NCBI RefSeq assembly: GCF_032854445.1
Contig: NC_088306.1
Coordinates: forward strand, 10,442,193-10,506,192
Source: Liolophura sinensis
Taxonomy: Eukaryota > Mollusca > Polyplacophora > Chitonida > Chitonidae
DNA length: 64,000 nucleotides
Direction: 5' to 3'
The notes under the pieces were generated by a model, which saw only the letters and a list, made by a program, of their open reading frames with translations, was not told the DNA's origin and searched no databases. Of the stretch, positions 47,652-58,960 are shown in pieces. The position numbers and the translations under genes are program-made. Position 1 is the stretch's first letter; every line of letters begins with the position of its first letter.

Positions 47652-48064
47652 TGGCATACTCCTTACAGCGCATGCATCGCTCTCTTTCGCTTTATATTAC
47701 TGCCACCACTAGACAAACTTGACCTTGAGCCTGTGAGACACACGTAGGTTTGTTAAGCCTTTGCCACAGTACGCGTGGCCTCCCGTGAAAATATTCAATT
47801 ATCATTCATCAAAAAAATTGTTCCAGGTGCTGTTTGGAATCATGTTATGCATAATGTAGATAGCGGGAATGCGTGTGTATAAAGTATTGTTACTGACAAA
47901 GATTGAGACGGATTGTTTGTGTTTTCTGACGTCACTTCCTGCCACTTCAAAATGATCTATTGACATCTGCGTTGTTCAAGATTTCTGTACGAAATTTGCT
48001 TACGATCCCAGTGATGTAAAGCGAAAGGTACCGAGCGACGCATGCGCTCTAAGGAGTATGGCAT
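47652..48064. repeat. Inverted repeat upstream of the GPCR gene
   Basis: The left arm at 47652-47697 (ggcatactccttacagcgca, tgcatcgctct, ctttcgctttat) pairs with the right arm at 48014-48064, whose reverse reads gccatactccttagagcgca, tgcgtcgctcg and ctttcgctttac. The centre is not palindromic. Confidence 0.8.
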
Positions 48065-48313
48065 AATTAGTATGAAATTACTAGTGAAATAATTATTTCA
48101 TTACGATGAAATGACTGTAGTTCAAGGGAGTTCTACGGAGGTGGACGCGCTCGACGTTCTGGGAACTGCAGTTTAGAATTTTGGTATTTATCTACCCAGC
48201 GCGGTCAGAATCGATAATACAAACGCTGATTTTAAAACAAACGTAGACAGACCCAATACTTCGCTTTAGTCAAGTGTTGCAAATATAAGCTATGACAAAG
48301 CAGGAAATGTGAA

Positions 48314-48331
48314 ATGTGTCTCAAATCGTGA
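48314..48331 (+). promoter_or_regulatory. Short upstream ORF before the GPCR start
   Basis: ATG at 48314 opens a five-codon frame (MCLKS, stop TGA) 21 bases before the GPCR ATG, in another frame. It could reduce translation if it lies in the mRNA. Confidence 0.35.
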
Positions 48332-48351
48332 GCCACCAGCACAGACCCACC

Positions 48352-49422
48352 ATGGAGATTCCAGTGTCAGTCACTCCCATCAACATAACCAACTGTAGTA
48401 CAAGCCTTCCTGAAGTCGCTCAAACTGAACTCTCTGGTCAATTGTGGCGTCAGATTTACGCGGTTGTTGTCTCTGTGGTGGCTACACCAGCTAATCTTAT
48501 CGTAATTGTCTGCCTGTGGCGAAACCGTTCTTCAGAGGTTACTGGTTTCTCTACCTACGCGGTGGCCGTGGCGTTCACCGATTTACTAGTAGGTCTCGTT
48601 CTGATGCCTTTTAAATTCCTACAAGCGACATGGTCAAGATGGCCCTCCGGACTGACTAACTGTATCGTGTGGAAAGTGATCGACACTGGACTGATTTGTG
48701 TGTCCGTGTTGCTCTTTCTGGCCATGGGCTATGACAGGTACCGATGTGTGACAGCCCCGTTTCGTTACCGTTCCCAGTTCCGGACAACCCGGATAATCCA
48801 GATATGCGTGTCTCTGTGGATCGTAGGCTTTCTCCTGTGGATACCGTACATATTGCTGAAGATACTCGTTTATGATGAAGAATATTATAAAACTAGTTGC
48901 CCGATCTTTACCTTCGGAGATACTGTTTTCGAGACAATCCATATTATTGTAGCTTATTACATTCCCCTGGTTGCGCTTATTGCCATGAACACTATTTTGC
49001 TGAAGAGGCTGAACACAAGGATTTCCCGATTACGCACGCTCAAGTCAACAGCCAACAGCCGGCAGAGTCCAGTTAATATTTCAACGGTGAGTGGCATGAT
49101 CGGACATCACTCGGCGCCATGTAAACCTGAGACGATGCGGGTTAGCAGAGGGCATATGTCGAAGAATAGGTGTCCCAGAGCAATCTCCAGTTATAAGATT
49201 GTCATCTTGATCGTCGTGTTTTGCGTGTTTTGGCTGCCACATTTCATCACGTATCCTATAAACGGGCTGTGTCGGACATGCATATCAGATGAAACCAGAG
49301 CCGTTTTTGGATTCTTTACCTATGGACAGTCCGCCATTAATCCGCTGATTGTCATTTCCACAAGTCGACCAATTCGTTCCAAGCTAGCTCGATTCTGTAC
49401 AACACTCTCGGCGACGAAGTAA
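48352..49422 (+). CDS. Class A (rhodopsin-like) GPCR, amine-receptor-like, intronless
   Basis: One uninterrupted frame of 356 codons. The start is the ATG in ccaccATGG, a strong Kozak context; the frame is open a little further upstream without an ATG. Seven membrane segments are visible. Class A marks: N48 in TM1, D77 in TM2, C104 and C183 for the extracellular disulfide, DRY at 128-130, W156 in TM4, P205 in TM5, W294-L-P296 in TM6, N330-P331 in TM7. D111 falls at position 3.32 and Y324 at 7.43, which in aminergic receptors contact the ligand amine. Odd: NPxxY reads NPLIV (Tyr replaced) and the Cys before W6.48 is Phe. N-glycosylation sites at N11 and N14 (NIT, NCS). Third loop about 60 residues, short tail. 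Ligand unknown. A decayed tandem copy follows. Confidence 0.93.
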   Translation: MEIPVSVTPINITNCSTSLPEVAQTELSGQLWRQIYAVVVSVVATPANLIVIVCLWRNRSSEVTGFSTYAVAVAFTDLLVGLVLMPFKFLQATWSRWPSGLTNCIVWKVIDTGLICVSVLLFLAMGYDRYRCVTAPFRYRSQFRTTRIIQICVSLWIVGFLLWIPYILLKILVYDEEYYKTSCPIFTFGDTVFETIHIIVAYYIPLVALIAMNTILLKRLNTRISRLRTLKSTANSRQSPVNISTVSGMIGHHSAPCKPETMRVSRGHMSKNRCPRAISSYKIVILIVVFCVFWLPHFITYPINGLCRTCISDETRAVFGFFTYGQSAINPLIVISTSRPIRSKLARFCTTLSATK

Positions 49423-49639
49423 ATACAAACAATTGTCCTCCTGGCTTGATGGTTTAAACGCCTCAAAGAGATTTAACATCTAAAAAGCTGTTGCAATCAA
49501 GGAACCTCTAAAGGTTATGGCGTGCCCTTAAAGATCTGATAACTGCAATTGAAGATTTGACTTTAATCTACCTATTTAATCACGACGCCTTCATTTGCCT
49601 CGATCCGCACTGAGAGGTTAGAACAAGGAAACAAGACTG

Positions 49640-49851
49640 CTTGGCCCGGTGTCGGTATAATGTGACTCATTGGGGTGTTGTGCCTGGTGTCATCGGCATG
49701 ATACTTCAGTGTCAGCAGCACTTTGGCGGCATGGACTCGCCCTGCCACAAGAAGACACAGTATATGTACACACACCTTATGGTTCCTCGTCGTCAAAATG
49801 AAACTGAAAATTTGTTAAATACGACGTTAAACCCGAAGCTTACATACGACG
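49640..49851 (+). mobile_element. SINE-2 copy
   Basis: Contains cccggtgtcggtataatgtg, gtcatcggcatgatacttca, atggactcgccctgccacaa and a 3' end acgacgttaaacccgaagct. Confidence 0.65.
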
Positions 49852-50390
49852 CTGTTATCTACGATACCAATACAGATAACAGGCAATGAACGACGTAGAC
49901 AGAAACTGGAAACAGACCTTTACAAGATGACATTGAGTGATACAACTCTGAAAAATCTTCGCTTCTACGTTCAGGCCTTCATGAGCAGTAAATACATGGT
50001 AACATTTCAGGTAAAACACACACTGACCAGTTGACACCATGATACGTCATGAAGTTTCGAACCTCTCTAAACCTCATCAACTGTAATAAAAGCCTTCCTG
50101 AAATCACCCAGACGGACCTCCTTGGTTTCATATGGCGTTTCAGATTTACGCGTTCGGCGATTCTTTCGTGGCGACTCCAGCTAATTATCTTTTGGTCATC
50201 GCCTTCCTGATTAGAGACCTCGGTTCTGGGGTGCCTGTGTTCTCTTAACTTCCCAGCCTCCGTGGCGTTGACCGATCTACTGTTAGCCTACATGTGTAGC
50301 TCTAATACTATAATAAGGCTAAAATAACGCAGTCTGAATTACAGACTGTATTTTGTGGACATTTGCCTATGTTGCTCTTTTTGGCCATGA

Positions 50391-50603
50391 CCCAGGAGTC
50401 TCAATGCGACCGCTGTGAGTTCAAGTCCAGCTCATGCTGGCTTCCTCTCCGGCTGTACGTGGAAAGGTCTGTCACAACCTGCGGATGGTCGTGGGTTTCC
50501 CCCGGGCTCTGCCCGGTTTCCGCCCACCATAATGCTGGCCGCCGTCGTATAAGTGAAATATTGTTGAGTACGGCGTAAAACACCATTCAAATAAATAAAT
50601 AAA
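50391..50603 (+). mobile_element. SINE-1 inside the GPCR pseudogene, 12-bp target duplication
   Basis: 5'-truncated copy starting cccaggagtctcaatgcgac and ending in (aaat)n. Flanked by ttttggccatga at 50379-50390 and 50604-50615; this duplicated sequence is part of the TM3 code of the receptor. Confidence 0.96.
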
Positions 50604-50865
50604 TTTTGGCCATGATATATTATCCATGCCTTTGTGTGACAGGCCCTCTCCACTGTCTTTCAGAGTTCGGACATACATGTAGCCCGGATATCCGTAACTT
50701 TGGGGATATGCTTTGTGGGTGCTCTTCCATGGACACCGTGCATATTAATACTGAATACACTGATCTGTCTTTTGATAAACTATAGAGCTGCTCTTTTGTC
50801 CCTTGTCTGTATGTTTGTAATTCTAGTGAGCAGAGGATGTAGGCCTGAAATGACCTCTAGTTATT

Positions 50866-51078
50866 TACTTATTTGTTTGGATGTTTTGGAGAAAATCGGA
50901 GTCCTGAGGAAATCCACAGCCATCCGCGGGTTACCAGCAATCGTTCCCATGTACATGTACATACACGACCGCAGAGGAAGCCACCCTGAGCTGGTCTTGA
51001 ACTCACAGCCACCGCATTGGTGAGAGGCTTCCGAACCATTGTGCTGGGCTAGTATACTAACCAATCGACTTCGGCCCC
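50866..51078 (-). mobile_element. SINE-1 inside the GPCR pseudogene, minus orientation
   Basis: Older, diverged copy: cacagccatccgcgggtta, gaggaagccaccctgagct, cacagccaccgcattggtga and, at the head, gtatactaaccaatcgactt. Confidence 0.8.
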
Positions 51079-51954
51079 TCCTGTCCCTCTTCTTATACAA
51101 GGATACCATTCTCACAAGAAGGACAGAGGGACGTAAGAAGAAGGTCATGAATGGCAAAGATACTAGTCTTAAAGAAATATAAGTGCAAGGGGGCACCGTG
51201 ATCGTGTTTTGGCAGCCAATGACATCACGTGACCCATGAAAGGACTGAGTCGTTTCTACATATGGGATATGGTGAGGGCATTTTGTGGATTCCACGGCCA
51301 TTGTCATTTTCACAGATCACCAGACCTACTCAAGGCTAACCCAAGGCTGATCAGATTGAGTAAGATCGATTCATTATTACATTATTATTGCGCATGACTT
51401 GATTTCACGAGCGTCTAATGTATTGACATGATCGCCCAAGAGGAATAATTTTTGTGAACGGATTGCCGCAATGGTATCTGTACAGCCCGAACAGTTCAAA
51501 GCGGAAAAAATGTGTGAAACCATGTTTGAACCATACTATCGTTTTCTTCTAAAACGTTTTTCTTTTTTACTAAATTAAATGCAGTTAAATATATGAATTC
51601 CAAAATGAGGTTTAGAGTCATGTTTTGGTGTGACAGCGTTTCTTTGTCCACAGTTTGTGATAGACTTGGCAATATCTGGTGTTATTTGCACGACAATGTT
51701 ATAGCTGTGAATTGGTCATACGCGTAACCTGTAAAAACCAGCCACCTGTCAATCTACCCCGGTTAAAATTTCACTCCAAATGATTATGTATATGCCTAAA
51801 ATGTAGCAACGTACACCCCCCACCCCCCACCTCCCTCTCTCTTAGCATCATGGATTAAAGCAGATTTAGACATTGCAGTGATGATTGTCGCAAACCATTA
51901 GACGTCAGAAATCTAGACTTATTTACTGTCACATCATCAACAGCCAACATCATC

Positions 51955-52110
51955 AGAGCCCTGGGGAAAACCACGACCATTCGTAGGTTGCTGGAAGACA
52001 TATACGGCCGCAGAGGCAGACAGCATGAGTTGGACTTGAACTCATAGGGACCACATTGGTGAGAGGCTTCTGGTCATCGTGCTGCACTGGTTTGCTACCC
52101 GACTCGGCCC
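51955..52110 (-). mobile_element. SINE-1, minus orientation, 3' end missing
   Basis: ggggaaaaccacgaccattc, taggttgctggaaga, gagttggacttgaactcata and a head ending ctacccgactcggccc. Confidence 0.78.
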
Positions 52111-52324
52111 TTCATTTGCTTCAGTTTTTGTTTTCTATCAATTCAATACTTGCTAGAATGGTATATCTGGGTTCAAAATATTCCAAAAGCTTAGATGGCG
52201 ATCTTTAAAAGCTTAAAGTTCATTTTGGTATGCGTTGCTTTCACCCCATGTATACACAATTATTATGTAGACTACGACAGCTATTGAAGTTGAGATCGAA
52301 TCCAGCTTTTCGAGACTTGTCCGG

Positions 52325-52415
52325 TACCCACTTGTACGAAGTCTTCTTAACGTTACAAGCACGTACCATGGAAACCAGGAATGTGCTCGTAACGTTAAAT
52401 GGGCTTCGTACAAGT
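52325..52415. repeat. Near-perfect hairpin repeat, copy 2
   Basis: Left arm cttgtacgaagtcttcttaa with cgttacaagcac; right arm, reversed, cttgtacgaagcccatttaa with cgttacgagcac. About 35 paired bases per arm around a ~20-base loop. Confidence 0.8.
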
Positions 52416-52744
52416 TCGAGCGGGCGGATGATTTGTCCCAAATCTTTGATGCACTTAAATGTTTGCTATATCGATTAAACGGTTAAAGCAATATATAATC
52501 GTTGCGTTACGTTGTGTTTGTTTCTCCTGTATGGAGGCCTGTGTGAAAACATTGGAGTTCAGCTGGTGTGTACTGAACACTCTTCTTTAACGGAAGACAA
52601 GCTAATGATGCCCACTAATGCGTGATGTATGATGGCCATGGTTTCAAACTGAATACGCATATTTGGACCTGCTAATGGACAGCTTAACTATGGCGAGCTG
52701 TCTGTTCAAAGATCCTCATTAAAATCCCTTCAGTTGTGCAGCAT

Positions 52745-52827
52745 GCAGCACAGCGACCGCATTGGTGAGAGACTCTTGGGTCACTAGGCTGCGCTATCGC
52801 GCTAACCAACTGAGCCACGGAGGCCCC
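52745..52827 (-). mobile_element. SINE-1 head fragment, minus orientation
   Basis: agcgaccgcattggtgagag followed by gcgctaaccaactgagccac and ggaggccccc: the tRNA-like 5' part only. Confidence 0.85.
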
Positions 52828-53939
52828 CAGCACCTTAGAAATTTGATTCTTATTTACTTACATAACGACGGCTTCTCCATCAATGTTACCTATATGCTGC
52901 TAACCGAACAAGACTGACGAAGAAAGAAGCATAAAAGAGATCTAGAATCAAGAAAGACAGCTGAGATTCACAGAGATAACATTACATAGGACAACAATAC
53001 GCGCAAAATAAACCTGTACCTCACTGCGATGTGGGATGTTAACTAGGTTAATGACTGCCCTATTGATTTAAAGTGAATAAAAAATTTGCAACAGAAGACA
53101 TATGAACACATTCTTCACCGTTGAAATAATGCGGGTAAAGGTATTATCTTCCTTAGCTGAATTTTACCCAAACTACTTCTGCATATATTGCTTCCTCTAT
53201 TGCTTTAGACCAGGATCCTTATTGAGACTTAAGTCAGAATTTTAAACACAGTTACAAATAAAGTGCTTTGCTCTAGAAAGTTTAAAATGTGAACACTGAT
53301 TCTTTGCTACGGAGGGATGTACTAACCACAAGTTCTCTCAAGTTCTCAGTTTGGCCTTGCGACTTGCGTCTTTAATCTTAAGTGACTTGATAAATAATGG
53401 ACCCTTGGCACTGCAGAGGTGCGCAAGCAGGCTGTGGCATTGCGTGTGCAAAGGGTACCGGCGGCTTTGGAGGTACGGGTGCTGTATATAACGGTAGCGG
53501 TGCATACGACTGAAGGGATTACCTAGGACAGCACGTTGCACGTCGACACCAAATAGCCAATGTTAGGAATCTCGCACTTGTCCTACAACCTGAGTAGCGC
53601 AAGATACCTCAAGCTCTTATCCAGAGATTGATAGTGTCCATGAGAAGGCGTTTAGTGGCATGCACTGCGAACACGGGTGGTCCTACCCGGTACTTTGTCT
53701 TTGGACCTCTTGTGCATTCCATTTCCTCTACATTAAAATTGGGTATTTTCCAATGTCATTACTAACGCGTAACTGACTTATCCGAGTGTGAATGCAATAC
53801 ATAATAATCACTTCCATTTTTTTTACCTCTGGTGTGTTTTTAGTGCGTTTCAGTATACTTCTGGTAGACACAGTTCTGACAGTGAATTGTCAAACTTGAC
53901 ATACCATCCATGTAAGCATCTCTTGAGTGGTAACCTTAA

Positions 53940-54277
53940 TATTGCGGCGTCCGCCTCGAGTCGGGACACCCAGGATAAAACCCTGGTCAGGTCATACCAA
54001 AGACTAAAATGGCACTTGTTGCTGCCTCGCTTGGCGCTCAGCACTCACCAGGGCAAGGAAACAGAACTAGTTGGCTCCGTGTCCGTATAATGTGACTGGA
54101 TAGGGTGTCGTGTCAGGTGTCTTCGGCATGATACTCATTCAGTAGCGGCAGCACTTTGACCTCATGGACTCGCCCTGTCACAAGGAGACAATATTTGCAC
54201 ACACACCTGATGACTCCTCACTCCTCGACGTCATATGACTAACGCATTGTCAAGTACGACGTTTAACCCCAAGCCTT
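53940..54277 (+). mobile_element. SINE-2 copy, longest in the window
   Basis: Contains gcggcgtccgcctcgagtcg, accctggtcaggtcatacca, gctgcctcgcttggcgctca, ccgtgtccgtataatgtgac, atggactcgccctgtcacaa and gtacgacgtttaaccccaag. Confidence 0.72.
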
Positions 54278-55864
54278 CTTTCATATAATATTGTAAATAA
54301 TGATGATCTACGAAGTCTGTTTGTGAGGAGTTCGAAGTATACAGAACCGAAAAACATAAATATCAGAGTTAATAAATAAATACATATTAATAAATTGTCC
54401 TTTTAGCACTGGAAAACTTTGCCAAAAAATGATCGGGATGGGAGAAGGCAAAGAAAACACTTACACAAAGTATATGTCCGATGAAAGACCAATAAATATC
54501 CATGAAAATAGCTCGAATTGTTTTCGATTTGTTTCAGCCTATTAAAATGCATTTGAAACTTTGACCATACTGGGATCAGTGACGTCATATAAAGTTTTTA
54601 CCGCTTAAAACACGGACATCCAGATATCACTCTCTACACTAGTATTCCTCGCAAATATATAAATGTAAGAAAAAACCATTACACATGTACAATTATTACC
54701 ATTCATGGGATGTTTCATTGTATATCGAGTTGCTTGAATATCGCAATAATAGCTGTGGAATGAGGGGAAACAGTATGTCCGCTAAGTACCAATTGTGTCC
54801 CCCTTTTTGGCCGACCTATACCTGTTCTCATACGAATACGGCTATATGCAGAAACTATTGAAAGGGCTATACTTACAAGGCCAGATATTTCTCTTTCACT
54901 AAGCGGTGAAAGATATATATCTACCTTCAGACTCCTTAGATGGTACATGTATAGCTTTCGACAAGAGGGATAAGGTAGTTTCAATTTGGTAAATTATCCT
55001 TATTTGGATAGCAACATACCGAAGGGTCTTGCATATGGCGTGTACATATCTCGCGTTGTAGCATTTGTTAGATCCTGTCTCTTGTGAGACGATTTCAATC
55101 AAGTTACAAGTTATTTCTGCAAAAACTAGTGTGTCAAGGTTTTCGATCACACACCTTCACTGTAAATTTTTAATTCTGACAATGAGTTTAATTCTCGTGT
55201 AAGTAAATATGGACATAGTGTTCAGAATCTACGGCGCTCTGCTTCGTGATTGTGTCTAATTTCGCTTAACCCAAGGCCATGGGGTGTACATCCATCGTGT
55301 TGAATTAAATGGCCACGTTGGATATATGAACAGTTCACGCAGTCGCCTAGAACATTTATTGCGTCTTTCCAACACCATTAAAAACTGATGACTGCTTCTC
55401 TTTGCTTTCGTGGAACTGAACCCTAGACTGTAGTTTGGTAATTAAGTGAGATATACGTCACATATATGTAACTTAAACCCTGAATATGTCAAAATTTTTT
55501 TTAAAGTAGGTATATTTTTTTTCTCTGGCAACATACTTTTTATGTGAGTAAAGATATAGGCTGTATTGCATTAAATAAGTGTTATCATGAAGCAGAGAGA
55601 ATAGTTGTTAAACCATGGTATTACGCAATGCGTGGCTACATGTTATGCGTAGCGGAAGTATGTGGCTGAACTTTTGTTATATATGTATTTAACTGATTGG
55701 TGCATATCTGCGTGCTCAAGAATTTTTCAGAAAGTAACATTTGCGGTGCAGTGATTTTCCCCATTGTACAGTGTCTATAATGCACAAAAAGATATTTCAG
55801 TATGACTGGAGCAGGCTACCAATATTTCAATTTTATGACCTATACGTTGCTTCAATGCATTCTT

Positions 55865-56060
55865 GCTATATAAGAGGAAAAGGAAAGTAAAGCGTAACTG
55901 AAAAAGAAATAGCCTTACGAGTGTGTCAGTTGCCGTCAATCGCAGCTAAAGTCAGTATCACATCTTCAGGTGCACAGTTTCCGGCCCTGGCGCCGATTCC
56001 CACCCTTACTATACCGATCTTTCAGAGTGTACATGTTCAAAAACATGTAGCCAATATTTA
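55865..56060. repeat. Dispersed repeat E, copy 2
   Basis: gtgtcagttgccgtcaatcg, tcagtatcacatcttc, ggcgccgattcccaccctta and ataccgatc match copy 1 at 25085-25345. Confidence 0.5.
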
Positions 56061-56385
56061 TTTTTTTTCTGGATTTCGGGGAATTAATGATATATAAATT
56101 TTTAATTTACGCAATTAATTAAAAAAAAGAGCATCCGATATTAATATTAGTTAGGCGTCAGAAAAAGTTTTTGCTGTACTGTTTTGAAAAAGTATGTGCA
56201 CAACTTTTATGAGGGGAAAGCTGTTGTACCCGAGTGCCCGACTAGGATACGTTTTAATGTTTTTAGATGGCCAAGGGAGTCATACTATATGAATTCCCGT
56301 CAAAAAATACTTAACATCGTGTTTTTTAAACTGTCGGTTATGTTTTATCGGTTAATTAAGACGACGGAGCTTTGTGCGTTAAGGG

Positions 56386-56470
56386 TTTCCTCCGCCGGGC
56401 TTTTTGTCCGCGGGGCTTTTATCCGCGGGGCTTCTGTCCGCTGAGCTTTGTCTACTGGGGCTTTTGTCCT
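56386..56470. repeat. 15-bp GC-rich minisatellite, about 5 copies
   Basis: The unit cggggcttttgtccg recurs with small changes (cgggctttttgtccg, cggggcttttatccg, cggggcttctgtccg, ctgagctttgtctac, tggggcttttgtcct). In one frame it would code a five-residue repeat. Confidence 0.85.
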
Positions 56471-57552
56471 GGATTCGGGTTCACTAAACTTCTCGCTGTA
56501 CTAATGAATAGATCATCTCTCTATATTTTGATTTCCCAAGTCTTCAGGGGCCAATTGCTCAAAGACATTTCTGACTTAGGTCAAAATTTTAAATGCGATC
56601 TTAAAGCTCATTTTTCGGCTTTATTAATTAAAATTTTGTCCACCTCATCAACGTTATCATAAAACAAATTTGTCCAAAAACTAAACTTTGTGAAGAGGGT
56701 GCAAATTTTCACTTCAGTCAATAATGGCTTTGTGGAATCGGCCTCTGAAGGCTTGATTCTCATTTTGAATTCATTTCATTTCATTTATTCACCGTATAGA
56801 TATGAAAGGAGTATACAGATACTCATATGGTAGCTTTTACAGGGAGTAAAGTTCCGAAGACACTTGTTCTATCTCTAAATAGAACATTGTTAGTGACATG
56901 CAATTATACAAGGCGGGTAATTTTGATGCGCAACAATAAGGTAAGGTAAAACCAGGAATCAAACGACCAGCTAACAAGTAAACATTCAGTCAGTTTAGAT
57001 TTAAAGAGTGATGTAGAATTGATACGAGGACTTCAGACACGAGGTTAATTTATTCCACTCTCGCTTATATTTGATTTTTGATGTGTGAAGTGCAGATGTG
57101 GTGCTATAAATTGCTTTAAAACTGGTACTTTAAATTTCATTGCTTTGTGGAAATTGAAGTTCAGGGTTCTAGTTGGGTAATTGTGTAAAACAGATTGTCT
57201 TGTAAAAATGTTTCTAAAATTGGCAAGCAGTCTTTCCGGGTGATGAATAAATTTATGGGCATTGACAATACAAACAAATTGATATAACTCAAAATTATTC
57301 AAAATTGTTTGTTCCTTGAATAACAAATCGGTGTGCTCTTTTCTGCAGGATAAAGTAATAACTCTAACAGCCCGTTTTGGAGAAGGAAAGGCAATTGTAA
57401 GCGTGTTGAAAAGGTATTGCCCCATAATAAATTAGCCTATGATACAGATACGGAAATAGTAATGGAAGTAATAATGAAAATCACGGAATAGTAAAGTATA
57501 AAGAGAATTTTTTTTTATTAACACTGTGTTTAATATGTTGAATATTTTCTTC

Positions 57553-57655
57553 TTTATTTAATTGATGTTTTACGCCATAATATTTCACCTATACGACGGC
57601 GGCCAGCATTATGGTAGGAGGTACACGGGGAAACCCACGACCATCCGCAGGTTGA
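57553..57655 (-). mobile_element. SINE-1 fragment nested in the LINE
   Basis: tttatttaattgatgtttta, cctatacgacggcggccagc and cccacgaccatccgcaggtt, with an internal gap. Confidence 0.8.
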
Positions 57656-58419
57656 CGTCAGACTCTGCTTCAATTGATTTACCATTAAGAGCTATGTTAG
57701 GAAGATTGGATGGAAGCGCAAGAAGGTGTTACTTTTGTTTTCCAAATATTTAGTGAAAGTTTATTTGCATATAACCAATCTTGAACTTGTAAGTCCACGT
57801 GTCAAAGTATTTATGGGTTCATTAATATTCCCTGACCAGTAAGAGGAGCTGGTGTCATTAGCAAAAAGTACAAAGTGTCATATGGTAAAAGAAGAAATTA
57901 TATCATAGATATAAATTGGAAATAGTGTAGGACCTAGAATAGAGCCCTGTGACAGTGTGTACTTGATGAGGGATGGTGCAGAAAAGCCAGGACCAGGACA
58001 AAAATGTATTTCGAAACCCATGGAAGTGTAACTTTTGTAAAAGGATATCGTGGCCAACTGTATCAAACGCGATTGATAGGTTCACGAAGGTAACGGCACT
58101 AAATTGTTTACTTTTCTTAGCCGCCATCAGTTTGTTTTAAAGAGAACTCGCTGCAAATAAAGTAGAATGATCGCTTCTAAATCCATACTGATTATCTGAA
58201 ATCATGTTATTAGTATTAAGATGTTCGGTTATCATATTAGCTGCTATTTTTTCCATTATTTTGCTTAGCGAAGGTGGTAGAAAGATGGCTTTGTAGATTT
58301 CAACTTACTTGCTACATTCGCCAGATGTGTATATGGGGGTATTTCGAGCTTTTTTCAATGACAACGGAACAGTTCCAGACAGGAAGGATAAGTTTATAAT
58401 ATGAGAAAGAGGTTTACTA

Positions 58420-58960
58420 TAGTCTATTTCTTTTAGAGAGTTGCCTATATTCAGCTGTCTGTAAAATCAGTCATACTCGCTACCAAAATTGTCTTTAGTC
58501 AGTGACATGTAACAACCCAGTCTCCACATATCCATACGTTGAAGGTTCATATTCTTGCAAAAAAAGATGAAGTTAGAAGGCTTTTTTAAATTTATAATAT
58601 TAAACTCCATAAGCCTTGTTTCGACACCAAGTACTCATAGCCTCGATTGATGTCACAACACCGCTTATTTGGATCAAAATTTCATATCTTTATAATCTCC
58701 TAACATTTCCTGTCAGCTACATGCACTCTGTACTCACCCGCTCTCAAAACTGACGTAGCCCAGGCAAACCAGACGGGACACTAGTGGAGTGATTGCACAC
58801 CATGTGTCGAGCAACCTGAAATGCTTTACCAGGTGTGGTGATCACCAACGCCTAACACGGGCAAGACGCTGTGACGGTTTTCATCACTAGATGCATTGTA
58901 TATAATATCTGGTAGTGTGGGGTTCAAACCCAGTTGATTATTTTTCATTTTTTGTCATGC
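58420..58960. mobile_element. Element B-like insertion nested in the LINE
   Basis: tcttttagagagttgcctat and aaaatcagtcatactcgcta match the arms of element B at 29870-30400; attgatgtcacaaca matches its inner part. The RT code is interrupted here. Confidence 0.5.

Larger units (their letters stand above)
41382..48351. other. 3' flank of ZBBX and intergenic repeats
   Basis: The first part is probably ZBBX 3' UTR; candidate AATAAA sites occur near 43345 and 44053. Then follow an expanded SINE-1, a decayed tRNA-like SINE (44650-44880, minus; B-box gttcgaatcc), copies of element A, a SINE-2 fragment and an inverted repeat before the GPCR. No further gene is recognised. Confidence 0.45.
50039..51363 (+). 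pseudogene. Decayed tandem copy of the GPCR gene
   Basis: Blocks match the intact gene in order: caccatg at 50036, agccttcctgaaatcaccca, ggcgtttcagatttacgcg, gtggcgactccagctaatta, tggcgttgaccgatctact, ttgctctttttggccatga, then after a SINE the TM4 region (ctttgtgggtgctcttccat) and, after a second SINE, TM6-TM7 (tgatcgtgttttggcagcca; attgtcattttcacag). Early stops (taa soon after the start), frameshifts and two SINE insertions make it non-functional. It lies about 600 bases after the intact gene, same strand, so it is probably a tandem duplicate. Confidence 0.9.
51364..57044. other. Intergenic, repeats only
   Basis: Holds SINE-1 pieces (51955-52110; 52745-52827), a hairpin repeat, a SINE-2 copy, repeat E copy 2 and a 15-bp GC-rich array. 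53.3-53.8 kb is less AT-rich and may be an old transposon, but I see no protein motif. No gene recognised. Confidence 0.45.

Noticed and set aside
48316-48351. Longer N-terminus for the GPCR starting at 48316
   Set aside because: The codon there is GTG; no ATG lies in frame before 48352, which has a strong Kozak context.
48634-48942. Minus-strand frame of 102 codons
   Set aside because: It is the antisense shadow of the GPCR gene.
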